This document shows positions 15,038 through 19,376 of a DNA stretch of 19,376 bases, in pieces. The DNA is taken from positions 1 to 19,376 of the forward strand of contig VGBQ01000024.1 of the NCBI GenBank assembly GCA_016870425.1. Reading direction: 5' to 3'. Origin of the DNA: Actinomycetota bacterium (lineage in GTDB: Bacteria; Actinomycetota; Actinomycetes; S36-B12). Below the pieces are notes generated by a model. That model was not told the DNA's origin, did not search any database, and worked only from the letters and a program-made list of their open reading frames with translations. Within the stretch, counting starts at the first letter, position 1. The number at the start of each line of letters is the position of its first letter. Both the position numbers and the translations under genes were made by a program.

Positions 15038-17071
15038 ATGGAGGCACGTCACGCGATCCTCTTCGAGTCGGTGCGGATCGGGCCCAAGACGCTGCCCAAC
15101 CGCTTCTACCAGGTGCCCCATGCCACGGGCTTCGGCTCGATCAAGCCGCGCACTCAGGCGGCCTTCCGCGGCATGAAGGCCGAGGGCGGCTGGGGTGGCG
15201 TCTGCGTCGAATACGCGCCCGTGTCCACCGACTCGGAGGAGACGCCCGCGGTCTCAGCCGAGATCTGGGACGACGTTGATACGGCCAACCTGCGGCTGAC
15301 GGCCGACGCCATCCATGCCCACGGCGCCCTCGCGGGTATCGAGCTCTTCCACGGTGGTGCCTACAGCGTCAATGGTGCATCGCGCGGCACGCGCATCGCG
15401 CCGAGCACCAGGGGAGCGGAGATGATCTGGGGTGCCGGTGCACGTGAGATGTCCCTGGATGACATCGGGCGCGTGCAGCGCGACTTCGTGACGGCGGCGG
15501 TCCGCGCGCGTGACGCGGGCTATGACATCGTCTACGTCTACGGCGCGCACGGATATCTCCTCACGCAGTTCCTGTCGACCGCGACCAATCACCGCACCGA
15601 TGGGTACGGCGGATCGCTGGCCCACCGGGCGCGCTTCCACCTGGAGACGGTCGAGGCCGTGAGGGAAGCCGTCGGTGACGAGTGCGCCATTGCCACCCGG
15701 ATGTGCATCGACGGTCGCGACAGCCTCCCGGGGGTCTATATCGATGAGATGCTCGAGGTCGTCGCGTGGCTCGACCCGATTGTCGACCTCTTCGACGTCA
15801 ACGTCGGCGCGTGGCCGGAGGACTCGGGCACATCCCGCTACTTCGAAGAGGGGCATCAGCGCCCCTGGGTGATGCGCGTGCGCGAGGCGACCGGCAAGCC
15901 GATCGTCGGGGTGGGTCGCTACACCAGCCCCGACCTCATGGCGTCGATCATCCGCTCGGGTGCGGTCGACCTCATCGGCGCAGCACGACCGGCCATCGCC
16001 GACCCCTTCCTGCCGCGCAAGATCGAGCAGGGCCGCTACGGCGATATCCGCGAGTGCACTGGATCGAATATCTGCATCCTCAAGGAGGAGACCTTCGCGC
16101 ACGTCGGCTGCGTGCAGAATCCGACGGCCGGCGAGGAATACCGGCGCGGCTGGCACCCCGAGGAGGTGCCCCCGATCGACAGGCCCGACCGTGCCGCGCT
16201 CGTCGTCGGCGCCGGACCGGCCGGTATGGAGTGTGCGCTCACCCTGGCGCGGCGTGGACTGGCCGCCGTGCATCTGATCGACGAGCAGGATCAGGTCGGC
16301 GGGCATCTGCGCTGGACCAGGCAGTTGCCCACGATGGGTGACTGGGGGCGCATCATCGACTGGCGCGCCATCCAGCTCGATCAGCATCCCGCGATCGAGA
16401 TCATCACCAGCCGGCGCATGAGTGCCGACGATGTCATGGACTACGGAGCCGACATCGTCGTCATCGCGACCGGCTCACACTGGGCGGGGGATGGCTCGCA
16501 GCCGGCGACCGACGTCCGGATCTCGGGTGCCGAACACGCGCTGACGCCGGAGCAGGTTATGTCGGGCGCGCGCCCGCCGGCGGGCCGGACCGTCGTCGTC
16601 TACGACACCGAGGGCTACTACGTCGGCCCCGGCATCGCTGAACTGCTGGTGCTCGAGGGCTGCGACGTGCACCTAGTCACGAGCCATCCGGTGATCTCAC
16701 CTGTGTCGGATGGCACCTTGGAGGGCGACGTCCTGCGGCGCCATCTGCATGAGGCCGGCATCCGCATGCACGCGGGCGTGACCCTCAGCGCGATCGACGA
16801 GGCGGGTGCGCGCGGTGAGACGAGCCTCGCAGAGCCCTGGTCCCTGCCGGAATGCTCGGTGGTGCTCGTCACCCATCGACTGCCCGATGACGCTCTCGCG
16901 CGCGAGTTGCGCGACAGGGGCGCGACGGTGCATGTCGTGGGCGACGCCCTGCTGCCATCGATGGTGTCCGAGGCGGTCTTCGACGGTCATCGTCTCGCGC
17001 GCGAGCTCGACGGCCCACACCCGGACTACCCGCTCGCCTATCGGCGCGAGCGCCCGGGCAGGGCAGACTGA
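15038..17071 (+). CDS. Trimethylamine-dehydrogenase-like FMN/Fe-S oxidoreductase
   Basis: A 677-residue protein of the trimethylamine/dimethylamine dehydrogenase and DgcA group, with an N-terminal FMN TIM barrel, a [4Fe-4S] segment and a C-terminal nucleotide-binding half (LVVGAGPAGMECA). Compared from memory with Methylophilus TMADH it is close over the barrel (NRFYQVPH, DIVYVYGAH, GRYTSPD, RRGWHPE). The catalytic Tyr168, His171 and Asp262 and the pocket Tyr59 and Trp259 are kept. Three differences stand out: Ala29 replaces the Cys that binds FMN covalently, Ser343 replaces the second cluster Cys (C340-x2-S343-x2-C346-x11-C358), and Glu350 replaces the third pocket Trp. It likely demethylates a tertiary or secondary amine such as dimethylglycine, passing electrons to ETF. 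ATG 15038 is preferred; GTG 15032 overlaps the upstream TAG. Confidence 0.9.
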   Translation: MEARHAILFESVRIGPKTLPNRFYQVPHATGFGSIKPRTQAAFRGMKAEGGWGGVCVEYAPVSTDSEETPAVSAEIWDDVDTANLRLTADAIHAHGALAGIELFHGGAYSVNGASRGTRIAPSTRGAEMIWGAGAREMSLDDIGRVQRDFVTAAVRARDAGYDIVYVYGAHGYLLTQFLSTATNHRTDGYGGSLAHRARFHLETVEAVREAVGDECAIATRMCIDGRDSLPGVYIDEMLEVVAWLDPIVDLFDVNVGAWPEDSGTSRYFEEGHQRPWVMRVREATGKPIVGVGRYTSPDLMASIIRSGAVDLIGAARPAIADPFLPRKIEQGRYGDIRECTGSNICILKEETFAHVGCVQNPTAGEEYRRGWHPEEVPPIDRPDRAALVVGAGPAGMECALTLARRGLAAVHLIDEQDQVGGHLRWTRQLPTMGDWGRIIDWRAIQLDQHPAIEIITSRRMSADDVMDYGADIVVIATGSHWAGDGSQPATDVRISGAEHALTPEQVMSGARPPAGRTVVVYDTEGYYVGPGIAELLVLEGCDVHLVTSHPVISPVSDGTLEGDVLRRHLHEAGIRMHAGVTLSAIDEAGARGETSLAEPWSLPECSVVLVTHRLPDDALARELRDRGATVHVVGDALLPSMVSEAVFDGHRLARELDGPHPDYPLAYRRERPGRAD

Positions 17072-17075
17072 CGCC

Positions 17076-19376
17076 ATGGACCGCCTCGCGGACACGAGCC
17101 TCACGGCAGCAGCCTTCGCGCACGATGTGAGCGATGCGCCGCCGTCGCGTGCCGAGGTGGTCATCGTCGGCGGCGGCATCATCGGCTCGAGCATCGCCTA
17201 TCACCTCGCTCTCGAGGGAGTGACCAATGTCGTCGTGTGCGAGCGCAACACCTTCACCAGCGGGACCACCTGGCATGCCGCGGGACTCATTGCCGGTGCG
17301 CGCGGTACGACCACCTTGACCGAGCTGGCGTCCTATGGCCGGGCCTTCTACGCGACGCTCGGCGAGCTCAGCGGCCTCGACGTGGGCTTCACGGCCCCCG
17401 GGTCGCTCAGCCTGGCGCGCAACCCCGCGCGGGCCGATGAACTCGCCTATGCGCGTGATGTCGCTGACCACTGCGGCATCGACGCCAGGATGGTCGACGT
17501 CGCCGAGGCCCAGCGGCTCTGGCCACTGCTCGACCCTGCGGGCATCGTCGCGGGGCTGCACTTCCCCGGCGATGGATATGTCAATCCCGGCTACGCCTCG
17601 CTCGCCATGGCCAAGGCAGCCCATGCACTCGGCGTGCGACTGCGCGAGCACTGCCCGGTCACCTCGATTGAGGTCGACGGTGCTCGCGTCGTCGGCGTGC
17701 GGACCAGCAAAGGCCCCATCGCCGCTGACCGCGTGGTGCTGGCCGGTGGCCTGTGGACGCGTGATCTCGCTGCCACGGTGGGCGTCGCCGTGCCGCTGTA
17801 CGCCGCCGAGCATGTCCACGTCCGCTCCGCACCGCTGACGGCCGATGTCACGGGACTGCCCGTGCTGCGCGATGTCGACAACAGCTACTACATCCGCCCC
17901 GAGGGCGACGCCCTGCTCCTCGGAGCATTCGAGCCGCGGGGGTTGCCACGGGCCGTGCAGAGCATCCCCGACGACGGTCACGCGACGTTTGACGAAAACT
18001 GGGATCACATCGCTGACATTCGAGCGGCGGCCGAATGCGCCGTGCCGGCACTCGGCGCAAGCGGCTACGACCGCTTCATCAACGCGCCGGAGAGCTTCAC
18101 TCCGGACACGGCCTTCATCGTGGGGGAGACCGCCGAGGTCGATGGACTCTTCGTCGCGGCGGGCATGAACTCGCAGGGGATCATCTATGCGCCAGGCGTC
18201 GGGCGCGAAATCGCCCGCTGGATTCGCGCTGGTCATCCCTGCTTCGACTCCAGCGCCGTCGACGTCACACGCTTCTCGCCGCATCAGGCGAGTCGCCGAT
18301 ACCTGCATGAGCGCACGCGCGAGAGCCTCGGGCGTCTCTATGCGATGCACTGGCCGGGCTATCAGTCGCTGACGGCTCGCGGAGTGCGTCGCATGCCCTT
18401 GCACGAGCGCCACATCGCCCACGGCGCGGTGATGGGTGAGCTCCAGGGTCTCGAGCGACCCCTGTGGTACGGCGCGCCGGCGCTGGAGGATGCCTATGAC
18501 TTCCGGCGTCCCGGATGGCACGACACCGTCGGCGTCGAGCATCGCCGCGTGCGCGAGGGGGTCGGCATCATCGACCTCAGTGGGTTCGCGAAGTTCGAGG
18601 TGAGCGGTCCGGGAGCGCTCGATGCCCTGCAGTATGCCGCGACAGCCAATGTCGACCTCGGGGTCGACCGAGCGACGTACACCCTCTTCCTGGGCGACGG
18701 AGGCGGGATCGAGGCCGATGGCACGGTGACCCGCCTCGGGGCTGAGCGCTTCCTCGTCGTCACGCCGACGTCGAGCAGGCAGCGCATGCAGGGGCTGCTG
18801 CGACGCCGACTCCGCGACCATGCCGCCGCGGTCGTCGATCGCACGTCGAGCACGGCTGTCCTGGGCGTCTTCGGACCGCGCAGCCGCGAGCTCCTCGCCC
18901 TGGTCTCGCCCGACGACTGGTCCGCCGAGGCGCATCGGTATTTCGGCGCCCGGCGCGTGGAGATCGCCGACGGCTTCGCCTACGCCCTGCGCGTGAGCTT
19001 CACCGGCGAGCTGGGCTACGAGATCTACTGCGATGCCGACCTCGCCGCGGGCATGCTCGAGGCCCTGCTCGCCGCGGGCGCTCACCTCGGCGTCGGGATG
19101 GTCGGCTATCTCGCGCTGGATTCCCTCCGGCTCGAGAAGGGCTATCGCCACCTCGGCCACGACATCGGGCCGGTCGACGATCCGATCTCCGCGGGCCTGG
19201 GCTTCGCCGTCGCGTGGGACAAGGACGACTTCGCGGGGCGGGCCGCCCTCGCCGGGCGCCCCGAGCCGGCGGCGCAGGTCATCCACGTCGCGATGGCCGA
19301 CCCTGAGGTGCGCCTGTGGGGGGAGGAGACCGTGTACGCCGGCGACAAGCAGGTCGGTCGCATCACCAGTGGGACC
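17076..19376 (+). CDS. Second dimethylglycine/sarcosine dehydrogenase-like flavoprotein (3' end outside window)
   Basis: Starts at ATG 17076, five bases after the previous stop, and stays open for 767 codons to the window edge, so the C-terminus is missing. It has the same architecture as the gene at 12585: GGGIIG dinucleotide motif (32-37), covalent-FAD His67 in TTWHAAGL, linker domain, and GcvT-like folate domain with LGVFGPRSRELL, FTGELGYEIY and AWDKDDFAGRAAL. An N-terminal extension of about 25 residues precedes the flavin domain. It clearly diverges from the upstream paralogue in the central region, so the pair is unlikely to be a recent duplication and may act on successive substrates (dimethylglycine, then sarcosine). 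Only the last part of the GcvT C-terminal barrel should lie beyond the edge. Confidence 0.9.
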   Translation, partial: MDRLADTSLTAAAFAHDVSDAPPSRAEVVIVGGGIIGSSIAYHLALEGVTNVVVCERNTFTSGTTWHAAGLIAGARGTTTLTELASYGRAFYATLGELSGLDVGFTAPGSLSLARNPARADELAYARDVADHCGIDARMVDVAEAQRLWPLLDPAGIVAGLHFPGDGYVNPGYASLAMAKAAHALGVRLREHCPVTSIEVDGARVVGVRTSKGPIAADRVVLAGGLWTRDLAATVGVAVPLYAAEHVHVRSAPLTADVTGLPVLRDVDNSYYIRPEGDALLLGAFEPRGLPRAVQSIPDDGHATFDENWDHIADIRAAAECAVPALGASGYDRFINAPESFTPDTAFIVGETAEVDGLFVAAGMNSQGIIYAPGVGREIARWIRAGHPCFDSSAVDVTRFSPHQASRRYLHERTRESLGRLYAMHWPGYQSLTARGVRRMPLHERHIAHGAVMGELQGLERPLWYGAPALEDAYDFRRPGWHDTVGVEHRRVREGVGIIDLSGFAKFEVSGPGALDALQYAATANVDLGVDRATYTLFLGDGGGIEADGTVTRLGAERFLVVTPTSSRQRMQGLLRRRLRDHAAAVVDRTSSTAVLGVFGPRSRELLALVSPDDWSAEAHRYFGARRVEIADGFAYALRVSFTGELGYEIYCDADLAAGMLEALLAAGAHLGVGMVGYLALDSLRLEKGYRHLGHDIGPVDDPISAGLGFAVAWDKDDFAGRAALAGRPEPAAQVIHVAMADPEVRLWGEETVYAGDKQVGRITSGT

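Noticed and set aside
12531..15047. An 838-codon open frame on the minus strand opposite the first dimethylglycine-dehydrogenase-like gene
   Set aside because: Its product is low-complexity, rich in Arg, Ala, Asp, Gly and His, with no motif, while the plus strand encodes a clear full-length flavoprotein. Such antisense frames are expected in high-GC coding DNA.
16869..19286. An 805-codon open frame on the minus strand at the right end
   Set aside because: It shadows a real plus-strand flavoprotein gene that stays open to the window edge. The antisense product has no recognisable domain.

Overview
The window is high-GC DNA with densely packed genes, strong third-position G/C, frequent GTG/TTG starts and a Tat-type lipoprotein with a Gly/Ser-rich linker. 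Together with a solitary AbiEi/DUF559-like gene, this points to an actinobacterium, probably soil or marine. That placement is inferred from style, because no rRNA or other marker gene is present. No tRNA, rRNA, CRISPR array or insertion sequence was seen, and no gene-free stretch exceeds 300 bases.

Left part (1-5615). An unrecognised gene tail ends tail-to-tail with a class III aminotransferase (130-1596, minus). A BetI-like TetR repressor (1723-2349, minus) lies between it and a divergent pair on the plus strand: an acyl-CoA dehydrogenase (2432-3604) and an ADP-forming acyl-CoA synthetase (3615-5615). Near-identical 16-bp palindromes of the form CTGAACGSTCATTCAG lie before the aminotransferase (with a second, variant site) and in the repressor/dehydrogenase divergent promoter, so the repressor most likely controls all of these genes.

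Middle (5616-8203). A Rieske oxygenase of the glycine-betaine/quaternary-ammonium type (5719-6903) follows a perfect LacI-type palindrome. Next comes a solitary gene with an AbiEi-like N-terminus and a DUF559/Vsr-like nuclease C-terminus (7092-8126). It is bracketed by two related hairpin elements that share TGTCATCTGA..CCGCG arms. This palindrome-gene-palindrome unit does not fit the metabolic theme and is the best candidate for an undescribed system.

Right part (8204-19376). A Pot-family ABC importer (ATPase on minus; Tat lipoprotein receptor and two permeases on plus) is followed by a dimethylglycine/sarcosine dehydrogenase-like flavoprotein, a trimethylamine-dehydrogenase-like Fe-S flavoprotein and a second dimethylglycine/sarcosine dehydrogenase-like flavoprotein that runs off the end of the window.

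The simplest integrated reading is uptake and stepwise N-demethylation of a quaternary or tertiary amine: the Rieske enzyme removes the first methyl of a betaine, and the flavoproteins remove later methyls, passing C1 units to tetrahydrofolate. The CoA ligase, acyl-CoA dehydrogenase and aminotransferase would handle a carboxylate or amine skeleton. The enzyme families are well supported; exact substrates are inference.
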